A stretch of 64,000 bases of DNA from Paenibacillus sp. JNUCC32 (lineage in GTDB: Bacteria; Bacillota; Bacilli; Paenibacillales; Paenibacillaceae). The translations under genes were made by a program, and so were the position numbers. The notes beneath the pieces were generated by a model. That model was given only the letters and a program-made list of their open reading frames with translations, was not told where the DNA came from and did not search any database. The DNA lies in contig NZ_CP062260.1 of the NCBI RefSeq assembly GCF_014863545.1, forward strand, positions 1,054,001-1,118,000. The letters are read 5' to 3'. Of this stretch, positions 27,248 through 36,740 are shown piece by piece; the first letter of the stretch is position 1, and every line of letters starts with the position of its first letter.

Positions 27248-28828
27248 GTGAACGAGAGAATTACCCAATATCGGGAGAGAATGACCCAGTATTGGAACCA
27301 ATTCAGCAACAAACAAAAAATAATGTTAATCGCTACCGTAGCATTTGTTCTAATTGCTCTAGTCGTACTAACGATGCAGTTCTCTAAGACGAAGTATGAA
27401 GTAGCGTTCCGGGATCTGAATTCCAGCGACGCCGCAGGCATCATCAGCCACCTGGAGACCCAGGGGATTTCCTACAAGCTGAGCGAGGACGGTAGAAGCA
27501 TTCTGGTTCCGAGCACAAGCGCAGCTAAAGTCCAGATCGATGTAGGATCACAAGGACTGGTGCAGAACGGCACGATCGGATTCGAAACCTTCGAAAAGAA
27601 TGCGTCAGCCATCGGGATGACGGATAACGAATTCGAAGTGAAATATGTAAATGCACTGAACGGCGAAGTCGAACGGCTGCTGGAGAAGATGCAGGGCGTT
27701 CAGGACGCAACGGTATTATTGAACCTGCCTAAAGAAAGTGTGTTCGCGAAAAACGGAAACGAAGATCAGGCCAGCGCTTCCGTGGTTGTACAGTTTAAAC
27801 CGGGCTATCGTCCTAATCAGGAAGTCATAGACGGTTACTACAACCTCGTGAAAACGGCCATTCCCAATTTGCCGATCGAGAACATTACGATCACCAATGA
27901 CGAAGTCGAGCTGCTCGCAACAGCTAAAGGCGGTCAAGGCGGATTGATCGGCAAGGTGGAAGAAAATTTCGCGCTTCAGAAAAAATTCGAAAACGACGTA
28001 AGGCAAAATGTCCAGCAATTCCTCTCGCAATACATGGGTTCGAATAAAGTCAATGTTCTTGTAGCTTCCAAACTGAACTTTGATCAGGTGCAAAGCAAGG
28101 AAAACATCGTAACCCCTGTGGATGAAGAAGAAATGAAGGGGATTGAGCTCAGCGTTCAGGAGATCCAGAAGAACTATTCGGGAACCGGCAGTCCTACAGG
28201 CGGCGTGGCCGGCGTAGGCGAAGAGGCAGTTCCGGGATATCCAAGCGATTCTGGAAGCGGAGAAACGAATTCGGAAGAGCTCTCCAAAACCGTTAACTAT
28301 GAGGTTAACCGGATTACGAAGGATATCATTGCAAGTCCATATACTGTTAAAGATTTAACCATTAATGTCTCGGTTGAACCACCTGCCGGGCAACAAACTT
28401 TGGATGATGCCACAAGAACGGCTATTCAGAACATCCTGGTCAATATTGTAAGAGCATCGCTTTCGGATTCAGACTCTACTTATACAGACGCTGATTTGTC
28501 CAAAAAAGTTTCGGTTATTTCGCAGGTATTTAATGTAAATGCGGATGAAAATCCGAAATCCGTATTTTCACAGCCTGTATTATGGGGAATCGGTATCGCT
28601 GCGTTGGCATTGATTGCGGGAGGAACCTATTTCTTCATCCGCAGACGCAGACAGCAGCAGGAGGAGCTTGAAGAGGACATTCAGCTTCCGCCCGTTACGG
28701 AATTCCCGTCGATTAATCTCGAAAGCATAACCAATGAAAGCCAGGTTCGTAAGCAGCTCGAAACCTTGGCGAAGAAGAAGCCAGATGAATTCGTGAATTT
28801 ACTTCGCACATGGCTAGCTGAGGAATAG
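27248..28828 (+). CDS. fliF: Flagellar MS-ring protein FliF
   Basis: FliF forms the membrane ring on which the flagellum is built. The 526-residue product has two membrane helices, at about 24-45 and 440-463, flanking the periplasmic ring-building motifs (YscJ-like domains, e.g. FRDLNSSDAAGIISHLE and VNALNGEVERLL). The C-terminal tail, about 490-526, binds FliG. A Gly/Ser/Thr-rich loop near 310-345 is variable. The start is GTG 27248 with GGGGTGA just upstream. Confidence 0.97.
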   Translation: MNERITQYRERMTQYWNQFSNKQKIMLIATVAFVLIALVVLTMQFSKTKYEVAFRDLNSSDAAGIISHLETQGISYKLSEDGRSILVPSTSAAKVQIDVGSQGLVQNGTIGFETFEKNASAIGMTDNEFEVKYVNALNGEVERLLEKMQGVQDATVLLNLPKESVFAKNGNEDQASASVVVQFKPGYRPNQEVIDGYYNLVKTAIPNLPIENITITNDEVELLATAKGGQGGLIGKVEENFALQKKFENDVRQNVQQFLSQYMGSNKVNVLVASKLNFDQVQSKENIVTPVDEEEMKGIELSVQEIQKNYSGTGSPTGGVAGVGEEAVPGYPSDSGSGETNSEELSKTVNYEVNRITKDIIASPYTVKDLTINVSVEPPAGQQTLDDATRTAIQNILVNIVRASLSDSDSTYTDADLSKKVSVISQVFNVNADENPKSVFSQPVLWGIGIAALALIAGGTYFFIRRRRQQQEELEEDIQLPPVTEFPSINLESITNESQVRKQLETLAKKKPDEFVNLLRTWLAEE

Positions 28829-28839
28829 AGGTGGAAGCA

Positions 28840-29856
28840 TTGGCTAAGGGAAATAACCAAATGTTAAGCGGACGTCAAAAAGCGGCTATACTGCTCATTA
28901 CACTTGGCCCGGAAGTGTCTGCTCAAATATTTAAGCATCTTCGAGATGAAGAAATCGAACAATTAACGCTCGAGATTGCGAATGTTCGCAAAGTCGACAG
29001 CGTCGAGAAAGATAGCATTATTCAGGAGTTCCATCAAATTTGCCTGGCCCAGGAATACATCTCGCAGGGCGGCATCAATTACGCGAAGGAGATTTTGGAG
29101 AAGGCGCTTGGACAGCAAAAAGCGATGGAAGTGATCAACAGGCTGACGGCAACGCTTCAAGTAAGACCGTTTGACTTCGCCCGTAAAGCGGATCCGAGCC
29201 AAATCCTGAACTTTATCCAGAATGAGAATGCCCAGACCATCGCTCTCGTATTGTCTTATCTTCAATACGAGCAGGCATCCGCGATCCTGTCTTCGCTCCC
29301 GCAAGAGAAGCAGGCGGAAGTTGCGCGCAGGGTTGCAGTCATGGACAGCACCTCGCCGGAAGTCATCGCTCAGGTGGAGCGCGTGCTGGAACAGAAGCTG
29401 TCGGCTACGGTGACGCAGGATTACACCAGTGCGGGCGGCATCGAGTCCATCGTTCAAATTCTGAACGGCGTAGACCGCGGAACGGAACGGACGATCCTCG
29501 ACTCCCTGGAAATCCAGGATCCCGAGCTTGCGGAAGAAATCAAGAAGCGGATGTTTGTGTTCGAAGACATCGTCAACGTGGACAACCGTTCGATACAGCG
29601 CATCATCCGCGACGTCGAGAACGCGGACCTGCAGCTTGCGCTCAAGGTGGCAAGCGAAGAGGTGCGGGACGTTATTTTCCGCAATATGTCCAAGCGGATG
29701 GCCGAAACCTTCCGCGAAGAAATGGAATATATGGGACCGGTGCGGCTGCGTGACGTGGAGGAAGCCCAGACTCGGATCGTAAGCACGATCCGGAGACTCG
29801 AAGAAGCGGGCGAGGTTATTATTGCCCGCGGCGGAGGAGATGACATCATTGTCTAA
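28840..29856 (+). CDS. fliG: Flagellar motor switch protein FliG
   Basis: FliG is the C-ring subunit that contacts the stator and transmits torque. I place the start at TTG 28840, which gives MAKGNNQMLSGRQKAA and 338 residues, the same length and beginning as B. subtilis FliG; AGAGGTGG is the ribosome binding site. A GTG at 28831 would add three residues. The armadillo region and the charged torque helix (QRIIRDVENADLQLALK and RMAETFREEMEYMGPV) are present. Its 3' end overlaps fliH. Confidence 0.97.
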   Translation: MAKGNNQMLSGRQKAAILLITLGPEVSAQIFKHLRDEEIEQLTLEIANVRKVDSVEKDSIIQEFHQICLAQEYISQGGINYAKEILEKALGQQKAMEVINRLTATLQVRPFDFARKADPSQILNFIQNENAQTIALVLSYLQYEQASAILSSLPQEKQAEVARRVAVMDSTSPEVIAQVERVLEQKLSATVTQDYTSAGGIESIVQILNGVDRGTERTILDSLEIQDPELAEEIKKRMFVFEDIVNVDNRSIQRIIRDVENADLQLALKVASEEVRDVIFRNMSKRMAETFREEMEYMGPVRLRDVEEAQTRIVSTIRRLEEAGEVIIARGGGDDIIV

Positions 29857-30703
29857 CTTGATCAAATCGTCCCACTATAAACCGATGGATGTGTTGAAAG
29901 AGTTGGATCTTGCTCGTCGTTACGCTTCGCCAACCGAGGAAACGGTAGAGGAACCTGTACCGCCGACGGCCGAGCCGGCCGCTGTACAAACGCTGGCTGA
30001 AGCCGAACGTTTGAAACATGAAATGCTGAAGGACGCTCAAGAGTTTGCCGAGAGGCAAATCCGGGAGGCCTCGGAAGAGGCGCAGCGTCTGTTGACCGAA
30101 GCGCAGGAGCAGATTGAGGCTTGGTGGACCGAAAGAAGACTTCAGGACGAAGATTTGTCCGAAACGCTGAAAATGGAAGGTTTTAATCAAGGATATACGG
30201 AGGGCTCTGCCAAGGCGGAGCTTGAGATGAAGGAACTGATGGAGCAGGCGACGCTGCAAGCGAGCGAGCTGCTTCAGCTCGCGCACCAAGCCAAGGAAGA
30301 TCTGATCCAGGAAGCAGAGCCGTTTTTGGTGGAGCTCAGCTGCAGCATTGCGGAGAAGGTGCTGGATCGTCAGCTTACGATCGAACCGGAATTCACGCTG
30401 GAACTGATTCGAAAGAACCTGGCGCGCAAACGGGAAAAAGGAATCATTTCCCTCTGCGTAGCTCCTGATCAGTTCGAATTCGTATACGCCGCGCGGGAAG
30501 AGCTCGGATTATCGATCGACTCCCAGGCGGAGCTTCAAATTTTGCCGGACTCCACGGTTAAGGATCGCGGCTGCGTCATCCGGTCTTCCTTCGGAAGCGT
30601 GGACGCACGCATCGATACACAGCTGGCCGAGATCAAAAAAGAACTCGTACGGATCGCCCTTGATGTCGAGGAACGGAGAAATCAAGATGAAGAAGCTGAA
30701 TAG
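29849..30703 (+). CDS. fliH: Flagellar export ATPase regulator FliH
   Basis: FliH is the stator-like partner of the FliI ATPase. The 284-residue product begins MSNLIKSSHYKPMDVL from TTG 29849, 9 nt after GGAGGAG; the ATG at 29840 would abut that site. It has a long coiled coil with repeated Glu/Ala/Gln (about 45-130) and a C-terminal domain with VELSCSIAEKVLDRQL. It overlaps fliG by 8 nt and fliI by 17 nt, which indicates tight coupling. Confidence 0.94.
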   Translation: MSNLIKSSHYKPMDVLKELDLARRYASPTEETVEEPVPPTAEPAAVQTLAEAERLKHEMLKDAQEFAERQIREASEEAQRLLTEAQEQIEAWWTERRLQDEDLSETLKMEGFNQGYTEGSAKAELEMKELMEQATLQASELLQLAHQAKEDLIQEAEPFLVELSCSIAEKVLDRQLTIEPEFTLELIRKNLARKREKGIISLCVAPDQFEFVYAAREELGLSIDSQAELQILPDSTVKDRGCVIRSSFGSVDARIDTQLAEIKKELVRIALDVEERRNQDEEAE

Positions 30704-32006
30704 CGCCCGTTACATGGACCATCTGAAACATCTGGATCCCGTCCGCATCAACGGCAAGGTTACGCAGGTCATCGGATTGATGGTGGAGTCCGAAGGGCCG
30801 GATGCCAGCATCGGCGACGTTTGCTACATCTATCCCACGAAGCAATCCAAGCCGCTCAAGGCGGAGGTCGTGGGTTTCAGAGATAATAAAGTGCTGCTGA
30901 TGCCTCTCGGCGAGCTTCACTCCATTGGCCCGGGCTGCGATGTAGTGGGCACAGGCAAACCGCTGAGCGTGCAGGTCGGTTCGGAACTGCTTGGCAAAGT
31001 GCTGGACGGATTGGGACAACCGCTCGACGGATCCATCATTCCGGCACGCATGCCGCATTACTCCACCCATAACGTTCCGCAGAACCCGCTTAATCGGCCC
31101 AGGGTTCAGGAGCCGATCAGCATCGGCGTCCGGGCGATTGACGGATTGCTCTCCATCGGCAAAGGCCAACGTGTCGGCATATTCGCCGGCTCTGGCGTCG
31201 GGAAGAGTACCCTGATGGGGATGATCGCACGCAACACCTCAGCCGATGTCAATGTCATTGCCTTGATCGGTGAGCGGGGACGAGAGGTGCTAGATTTCAT
31301 CGAGCGAGACCTGGGTCCCGAAGGTTTGAAACGGTCCGTTGTGATCGTGGCCACCTCGGATCAACCGGCGCTCATCCGCATTAAGGGGGCCTTGATCGCT
31401 ACCACGATCGCCGAATATTTCAGGGATCGCGGCCTGAACGTGATGCTGATGATGGATTCGGTTACCCGTTATGCGATGGCGCAGCGCGAAGTCGGGCTTG
31501 CCGTAGGGGAACCGCCGGCGATGCGCGGTTACACTCCGTCGGTATTTGCCAGTCTGCCGAAGCTTCTGGAACGCGCAGGCACGGGTCCGACGGGTTCGAT
31601 CACCGCTTTTTACACGGTGCTGGTAGACGGCGACGACATGAACGAACCGATCGCGGACGCGGTCAGGGGGATCCTGGATGGTCACATCGTCCTCAACCGG
31701 AATATCGCGAACAAAGGCCATTTTCCGGCGATCGACGTGCTGGCCAGCATTAGCCGGGTCATGAAAGACATCTCGCCTGAGGAACAAATCGATGCCTCCG
31801 AGAACGTAAAGCGTTTGATGGCGATCTACAAGGACTCGGAGGATTTGATCAATATCGGAGCTTACCAACAGGGCTCGAATGCCGACATCGATGAATCGAT
31901 CGAATACATCGGCCGAATCTGGGATTTTACGAAACAAAAAGTGAATGAGAAGACCACATTGGATGAGGTTCAGGAACGTTTGATTTCCGAGTTTTCAAGG
32001 AGATGA
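30687..32006 (+). CDS. fliI: Flagellum-specific export ATPase FliI
   Basis: FliI is an F1-beta-like ATPase that energises substrate unloading at the flagellar export gate. From ATG 30687 (GGAG 9 nt upstream) the product has 439 residues. Walker A GSGVGKST lies near residue 170, and VMLMMDSVTRYAMAQREV contains the Walker B region. The C-terminal helical domain binds FliJ. The start lies inside the end of fliH. Confidence 0.98.
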   Translation: MKKLNSARYMDHLKHLDPVRINGKVTQVIGLMVESEGPDASIGDVCYIYPTKQSKPLKAEVVGFRDNKVLLMPLGELHSIGPGCDVVGTGKPLSVQVGSELLGKVLDGLGQPLDGSIIPARMPHYSTHNVPQNPLNRPRVQEPISIGVRAIDGLLSIGKGQRVGIFAGSGVGKSTLMGMIARNTSADVNVIALIGERGREVLDFIERDLGPEGLKRSVVIVATSDQPALIRIKGALIATTIAEYFRDRGLNVMLMMDSVTRYAMAQREVGLAVGEPPAMRGYTPSVFASLPKLLERAGTGPTGSITAFYTVLVDGDDMNEPIADAVRGILDGHIVLNRNIANKGHFPAIDVLASISRVMKDISPEEQIDASENVKRLMAIYKDSEDLINIGAYQQGSNADIDESIEYIGRIWDFTKQKVNEKTTLDEVQERLISEFSRR

Positions 32007-32015
32007 CTTTGAAGA

Positions 32016-32459
32016 ATGAAATTTCATTATGCATTCCAGAAAATCGTAGACCTGAAAAGCAACGAGAAAACGCAAGCGGAATGGATGCTGTCAAGCGCCA
32101 TCGGGAAGCTGCAGGCGGAAGAGAAAAGCTTGAATGAGCTGTATGAGATGCGGGATCAAATGTACCGCGCTCAGCAGGAAGCGGCGTCGCGGTGCGTGCC
32201 TGTCGCAGAAATCCGAAACATTCAGGTCTATGCAGAGCACCTGGAAGAATGCATTGAACGGAAACGGGATGACATACGGATCGCCCATGTCAATGTAACG
32301 AAGAAACAAAAGGTATTGTCCGACAAAATGCTTGACGAAAAAGTGTGGCTGAAGGCAAGAGACAAATCCCAAGAAAAGTTCCGGCATGAAAGTCTCCTTC
32401 GGGAACAAAACGAGCTGGACGAAATGGCGACGGTACGTTTTGCGATCAGAGCCCGTTAA
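32016..32459 (+). CDS. fliJ: Flagellar export chaperone FliJ
   Basis: FliJ is a 147-residue antiparallel coiled-coil protein that sits in the FliI hexamer like the gamma subunit of F1-ATPase. The sequence is helical and highly charged throughout, starts MKFHYAFQKIVDLK and has no proline. It lies 9 nt after fliI, with AAGGAGATG as ribosome binding site. Confidence 0.93.
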   Translation: MKFHYAFQKIVDLKSNEKTQAEWMLSSAIGKLQAEEKSLNELYEMRDQMYRAQQEAASRCVPVAEIRNIQVYAEHLEECIERKRDDIRIAHVNVTKKQKVLSDKMLDEKVWLKARDKSQEKFRHESLLREQNELDEMATVRFAIRAR

Positions 32460-32503
32460 GGTTTGCAAACACCGGTGGGTATGACCGCGAGGGAGGAATG
32501 AGT

Positions 32504-33430
32504 GTGGCACGAAAAGACATGCCGCTTGATAAGGAAGAATCAGGCGGTGGATTTGAACGGATATTGTTGATTTTGGTACCTGCTATATTCACGATCGTTC
32601 TGCTCGGAGCGCTCGCCGTATTTTTCAGAGCCGATGTCCGGGATGGGCTGCTCGAAGTAGCCAATAAAATTCCGGTCGTTAAGAACTGGGTCCCTGACCC
32701 GGTGTTGACCCCGGAAGAGCAGAAGCTCAAAGAGGCGAAGCAGCAGGAAGAAAGCGCAGAAGCGACGATCGTGGAACTTAAGAAGCAGCTTGCCGAGAAA
32801 GAAGAAACGTTAAACGAAGTAACGGAGCAAAAAGCAACGCAGGAAAACAAGGTGAAAGAGCTGGAAACCCAAATAGAATCGATGCAAAGCACATCCACGG
32901 ACGGCGAGGCGGAAGAGGAAGACGCGTACACCAAGCAGATTCGTGAGCTGTCCAAGCTTTATGCGGACATGAGTCCCAGCAAAGCCGCACCGATCATGCA
33001 GAACCTGACGCTGGAAGAAATGGTGCTAATGCTGAGCCAAATGAAGAGCAGCAACCGGGTTGCCATCCTTCAGAAGATGGATCCGAAAACGGCGGCGGAT
33101 GCAACCATGATGCTGAAAGACGCGGAGACCTCCGAAGATCTGGCCATTGCCGCTTTGCAATCCAGGCTGAAGAAGAACGACGCGGAGGCTGCGCAGAAGA
33201 AAACCTCCGAGAACCTGGATAAAAGCCAGCTGAATCAGACTTTTGCCGGAATGACGCCTGCCAACGCTGCGGACCTGCTGATGCAAACGTACAAGATCAG
33301 CCCCGCGAAAACGATGACCATTCTAAATACGGTGGACGATGCTACTCGTTCGCGAATTTTAAATGCGATGTCCTCGAAAGACGCGGAGCTGGCAGCTAAA
33401 ATATTGAATCGCCTGATGGGCTCTAAATAA
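32504..33430 (+). CDS. ylxF: MotE/YlxF-family flagellar protein with MgtE-N-like domain
   Basis: The orthologous position in B. subtilis is ylxF. The 308-residue product has a short cytoplasmic start, one membrane helix (about 22-42), a coiled coil rich in Glu/Lys/Gln (about 65-125) and two copies of an MgtE intracellular-N-like fold (about 145-215 and 240-308; compare LYADMSPSKAAPIM with TFAGMTPANAADLL). I prefer GTG 32504, 7 nt after GAGGGAGG, to the ATG at 32498. Relatives have been called motility chaperones (MotE); the role in this organism is not shown. Confidence 0.82.
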   Translation: MARKDMPLDKEESGGGFERILLILVPAIFTIVLLGALAVFFRADVRDGLLEVANKIPVVKNWVPDPVLTPEEQKLKEAKQQEESAEATIVELKKQLAEKEETLNEVTEQKATQENKVKELETQIESMQSTSTDGEAEEEDAYTKQIRELSKLYADMSPSKAAPIMQNLTLEEMVLMLSQMKSSNRVAILQKMDPKTAADATMMLKDAETSEDLAIAALQSRLKKNDAEAAQKKTSENLDKSQLNQTFAGMTPANAADLLMQTYKISPAKTMTILNTVDDATRSRILNAMSSKDAELAAKILNRLMGSK

Positions 33431-33476
33431 GCTCTGAAATGAATCTCCATCCTCAGGAAAGGAGGTGAAATAGACG

Positions 33477-34823
33477 ATGACAATAACGGTACAAAGCAGT
33501 ATGTCTTCTTCCGTCAGCAGTACCGCGGGAAGCGGAAAGACCAGCGCAGCCGGTCAAGCGACAGCGGGTGTTTCCTTTGATGCGACGCTGACTTACCAGA
33601 TGAACGGCAGCGGCAGCGGCGCTGCAACAACTTCAACAGAAGTCGCGGCCAAGCTGGAATCCCTGCTTGCGCAGTATACAGCGGAAACCGACGAATCGGT
33701 CGAAGGCTTAATGGAGCTGCTTCAAGGATTGCTGCAGGAGCTAGATACCATGGACCAGGCGTTAGAAGAGGATCCATCGTTATTGCAAGAGCTGCAGAAC
33801 TGGCTGACGCAAGCGAACCTTCTGTTGAGCGGAACAGCTCCTCAAGCCCAAGGTAACGCGGACGGCAATGAGATGTCGCCATTGGCTTCCCATCCGGAAA
33901 CGATTCGGTTTGCGGTACAGGACACGATCAGCCAGCTGGCTTCGATGCTATCCAAATCGGGTCAGGTAGACCTCCAGACGGAGGCAGCCGTCAAACAGCT
34001 TGTCCAGTCCTTCCAAAGTTTGCTTGGTCAAGGAACGGGGACTGGAGAAAGTAAAGCAAGCGGCAGTTTTGCCAACATCCTAAGCCAAAAGCAGCCGGAT
34101 GCGGTACAGCCTAACATTGCAGCGAATACTGCAGGACAGTCGGCTTCATCTGAGACAACGGGGCAAGCGAACGCTAAATGGTCTACTCTGGCCACAAGTA
34201 CCCCGGTTGACGGCACAGCAGCTGAATTCGCGTTAAACGAAGGAGATTCCCTACTGGAGCAAGGAACGGTTACTGCCGGTCAGCTGGCCCTGCGTTCCGG
34301 AACCCAAGTTACGGTTAAACCTGCAGCTCCGCCGGTGCCTGTTGAGAATTTCTCTAACGAAATGACTTCCTTCATTATTAATAAGCTCGAAATCGTGAAG
34401 CAAACCGGTTTTACCGAAGCGAGAATCTCCTTGAATCCGGAACATCTGGGCCAAGTGGACATCAAGCTAACGATGCAGAACGGCCAGTTGATCGCACAGT
34501 TCATGACGCGGTCGACGGATGCTAAAGAGCTGATTGACCAGCAAATGGCACAGCTTCGAAGCGCATTGCTGGCCCAAGGACTTCAGGTCGAGAAAATTGA
34601 GGTTACGCAGAGCAGCCAGCCATCCAATGCCAATCTTTATCAGGATGGACGTCAGCCTGGATCAGGACAGCAGCAGCCGCAGCACCGCTCGAAGGAAAAA
34701 GATAGGCCTTCCGACGATGCCGTTCTTGCCGCGAATTTGACGGAAGAATTGAACGATTGGATTGCCGAGCATCAAGCCGACGATGAGAACTTGCAAGCAG
34801 GAACATTTACCGCGAAAGCCTAA
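33477..34823 (+). CDS. fliK: Flagellar hook-length control protein FliK
   Basis: FliK is secreted and measures hook length, then switches FlhB specificity. The 448-residue product has a Ser/Thr/Gly/Gln-rich variable N-terminus and ruler region. The C-terminal Flg_hook domain is at about 300-385, with ARISLNPEHLGQVDIKLTMQ and LRSALLAQGLQVEKI. A strong AAAGGAGGTGAAA precedes ATG 33477. A second, FliK-like gene lies at 4.6 kb in this window. Confidence 0.93.
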   Translation: MTITVQSSMSSSVSSTAGSGKTSAAGQATAGVSFDATLTYQMNGSGSGAATTSTEVAAKLESLLAQYTAETDESVEGLMELLQGLLQELDTMDQALEEDPSLLQELQNWLTQANLLLSGTAPQAQGNADGNEMSPLASHPETIRFAVQDTISQLASMLSKSGQVDLQTEAAVKQLVQSFQSLLGQGTGTGESKASGSFANILSQKQPDAVQPNIAANTAGQSASSETTGQANAKWSTLATSTPVDGTAAEFALNEGDSLLEQGTVTAGQLALRSGTQVTVKPAAPPVPVENFSNEMTSFIINKLEIVKQTGFTEARISLNPEHLGQVDIKLTMQNGQLIAQFMTRSTDAKELIDQQMAQLRSALLAQGLQVEKIEVTQSSQPSNANLYQDGRQPGSGQQQPQHRSKEKDRPSDDAVLAANLTEELNDWIAEHQADDENLQAGTFTAKA

Positions 34824-34843
34824 CAGTGAGGAGGTGAGCTTGG

Positions 34844-35404
34844 ATGGCAACAAATCCGGTATCTACGAAAAATATGTGGCCCAATTATGCCAAAGGGAAC
34901 GTCAGCACTAAAAACGGAAACGGCCAAGAGCTTGGGAAGGACCAGTTCTTAAGCATTCTGATTACGCAATTGCGGCATCAGGATCCGCTTCAGCCGATGC
35001 AGGACCGGGAATTTATTGCCCAAATGGCCCAGTTTACTTCCCTGGAGCAGCTGATGAATATCAATACTCAATTGACGGCAATGAGCCAGTCTTTGGGTGC
35101 TGCTTCAAGTTTGATCGGTAAACAGATCAGCTGGATGTTCAAACCGGAGGATGGCTCGGACTCCGTCATGAAGAGCGGTCTTGTGGATTCCATCATCGTA
35201 CGCGAAGGCGTCCATTACGCAAAAGTCGGTGAAAGTGAAGTATCGCTTGATCAGATCGTGAAAATCGAGAACGCTATGGCCGAGAATGATCCAGGAGCAA
35301 CGGATCCTGTTCCTTCCGAACCTGAAGCAGGCAATCCGGATCCGGGAGAGCCTGAAGCCGGAGACCCGGGACAAGATGAAGAGTCTGGGGGAACCTCACC
35401 ATGA
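34844..35404 (+). CDS. flgD: Flagellar hook-capping protein FlgD
   Basis: FlgD caps the growing hook and is later discarded. The 186-residue product contains the family hallmark LGKDQFLSILITQLRHQDPL (about 28-47) followed by QMAQFTSLEQL. The last 45 residues form an acidic Pro/Glu/Gly/Asp tail with near repeats (SEPEAGNPDPGEPEAGDPG), which is unusual for FlgD. The stop overlaps the next gene by 4 nt (ATGA). Confidence 0.94.
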   Translation: MATNPVSTKNMWPNYAKGNVSTKNGNGQELGKDQFLSILITQLRHQDPLQPMQDREFIAQMAQFTSLEQLMNINTQLTAMSQSLGAASSLIGKQISWMFKPEDGSDSVMKSGLVDSIIVREGVHYAKVGESEVSLDQIVKIENAMAENDPGATDPVPSEPEAGNPDPGEPEAGDPGQDEESGGTSP

Positions 35405-35790
35405 GTGACCGTATGATGATCGGGCATTTATTTCCCGGGAAAATACATCCCGCAGCGCTTCACAATGAACGAAAAACAGCGCAAGCTCAACATAGTCCTC
35501 CACCCGGGACGTTCCAGGAGCTCTTAAATGAGAATCTCCTGAAAATTAGCAATCATGCGGCGAAGAGACTACAGCAGCGCGGCATTGAATTGAAGGGTGA
35601 TCAGTTGGAACAGATCCAGAGTGCGGTGGACAAAGCCGCAGCGAAGGGGAGCAAGGAATCGCTCATTCTGATGAAGGACATGGCCCTTATCGTGAATATT
35701 CCGAACCGGACCGTAGTCACGGCGATGGATGGCAAGGCGATGAAAGACAACGTGTTCACGCAAATCGATAGTGCAGTTATTATTTCATAA
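35401..35790 (+). CDS. TIGR02530 family flagellar operon protein
   Basis: This 129-residue protein belongs to a small family found only in flagellar operons of Firmicutes, next to flgD and flgE. The core pattern is FQELLNENLLKISNHAAKRL, then GIELKGDQLEQIQSAVDKA and a C-terminal IVNIPNRTVVTAMDG. The function is not established; a hook-assembly or export role is inferred from position. It overlaps flgD (ATGA). Confidence 0.88.
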   Translation: MSDRMMIGHLFPGKIHPAALHNERKTAQAQHSPPPGTFQELLNENLLKISNHAAKRLQQRGIELKGDQLEQIQSAVDKAAAKGSKESLILMKDMALIVNIPNRTVVTAMDGKAMKDNVFTQIDSAVIIS

Positions 35791-35864
35791 ATCTGGCTGG
35801 CCCGTGAGGAAGCCAGGCGGCCGCTGATCGACAGAAGCGGTCCATAACAGAAGGAGGAAAATCG

Positions 35865-36689
35865 ATGTTAAGATCCATGTATTCCGGCATTTCCGGAATG
35901 AGAGGTTTCCAAACCAAACTTGACGTCATTGGTAATAACATTGCCAACGTAAATACGGTTGGGTTTAAAGCGGGACGTGTCATGTTTAAAGATATCCTCA
36001 GCCAAACGATGTCCGGCGTTACGCCGGGAACCGACGATCCATCCGGCGGCGTAAACGCGAAGCAGATCGGTCTCGGCGTATCCATCGGCTCGATTGATAC
36101 TTTGCATACGCCAGGCAGTGCAATGACAACCAATAATCCGACAGACCTGAGAATTGACGGAGACGGATTCTTCATGGTAAAGCTCAGCGAGGATCAAGAA
36201 GTGCCTTTCTTAACTCGTGCTGGCGACTTTCATGTCGACGTAGCGCGTAACCTGGTCACTTCGGACGGTATGCTCGTTCTCGATTCGGCGGGTGACCCAA
36301 TACAGCTGGACGAAGAGGTTACGGCATTCACAATTGCTCAGAATGGCGCCATCATTCAGAAGATGAGTGACGGAACGACGGAAGAAGGAGCCATCATCGG
36401 CGTTGCGAAAATTCCGAATCCGGAAGGCCTGGAAAAAATCGGAGGCAATATGTATCGCGTGACCCTGAATGCAGTTCCGGATGGCGATCTGGCTGCCGTC
36501 ATGTTTGAAGGGAACAACGCGGAAGAAGGAACCGGTGCGATTATTGCCGGTCAGCTTGAAATGTCCAACGTTGACTTGACAGGCGAATTTTCTGAAATGA
36601 TCGTCGCTCAGCGCGGCTTCCAAGCTAACTCCCGGATCATCACGACTTCGGATGAAGTGCTTCAAGAAGTTGTCAATCTGAAACGATAA
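35865..36689 (+). CDS. flgE: Flagellar hook protein FlgE (short, FlgG-like form)
   Basis: This is the hook subunit of Bacillus-type flagella, which is short and resembles the rod protein FlgG. The 274-residue product starts MLRSMYSGISGMRGFQTKLD, carries the ANVNTVGFKAGR rod/hook signature and ends with VDLTGEFSEMIVAQRGFQANSRII and the terminal helix. AGAAGGAGGAAAATCG precedes the ATG. The position after flgD supports hook rather than distal rod; FlgG remains an alternative name. Confidence 0.9.
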   Translation: MLRSMYSGISGMRGFQTKLDVIGNNIANVNTVGFKAGRVMFKDILSQTMSGVTPGTDDPSGGVNAKQIGLGVSIGSIDTLHTPGSAMTTNNPTDLRIDGDGFFMVKLSEDQEVPFLTRAGDFHVDVARNLVTSDGMLVLDSAGDPIQLDEEVTAFTIAQNGAIIQKMSDGTTEEGAIIGVAKIPNPEGLEKIGGNMYRVTLNAVPDGDLAAVMFEGNNAEEGTGAIIAGQLEMSNVDLTGEFSEMIVAQRGFQANSRIITTSDEVLQEVVNLKR

Positions 36690-36696
36690 GGATGGA

Positions 36697-36720
36697 TAGG
36701 GAGGGGCCTTCCCCTCCCTA
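36697..36720 (+). repeat. Perfect 10-bp hairpin between flgE and flbD
   Basis: TAGGGAGGGG (36697-36706) pairs fully with CCCCTCCCTA (36711-36720) around the 4-nt loop CCTT. No T run follows, so it is not a standard terminator. It lies 7 nt after the flgE stop and 20 nt before flbD. It may protect the hook message from 3' decay or mark an RNA processing site. Confidence 0.75.
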
Positions 36721-36740
36721 ATTAAACAAGGAGGCTATCC

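Noticed and set aside
28963..29865. 300-codon minus-strand frame opposite fliG
   Set aside because: It is a shadow of fliG caused by its codon use; it is rich in His/Arg/Leu and lacks expression signals.
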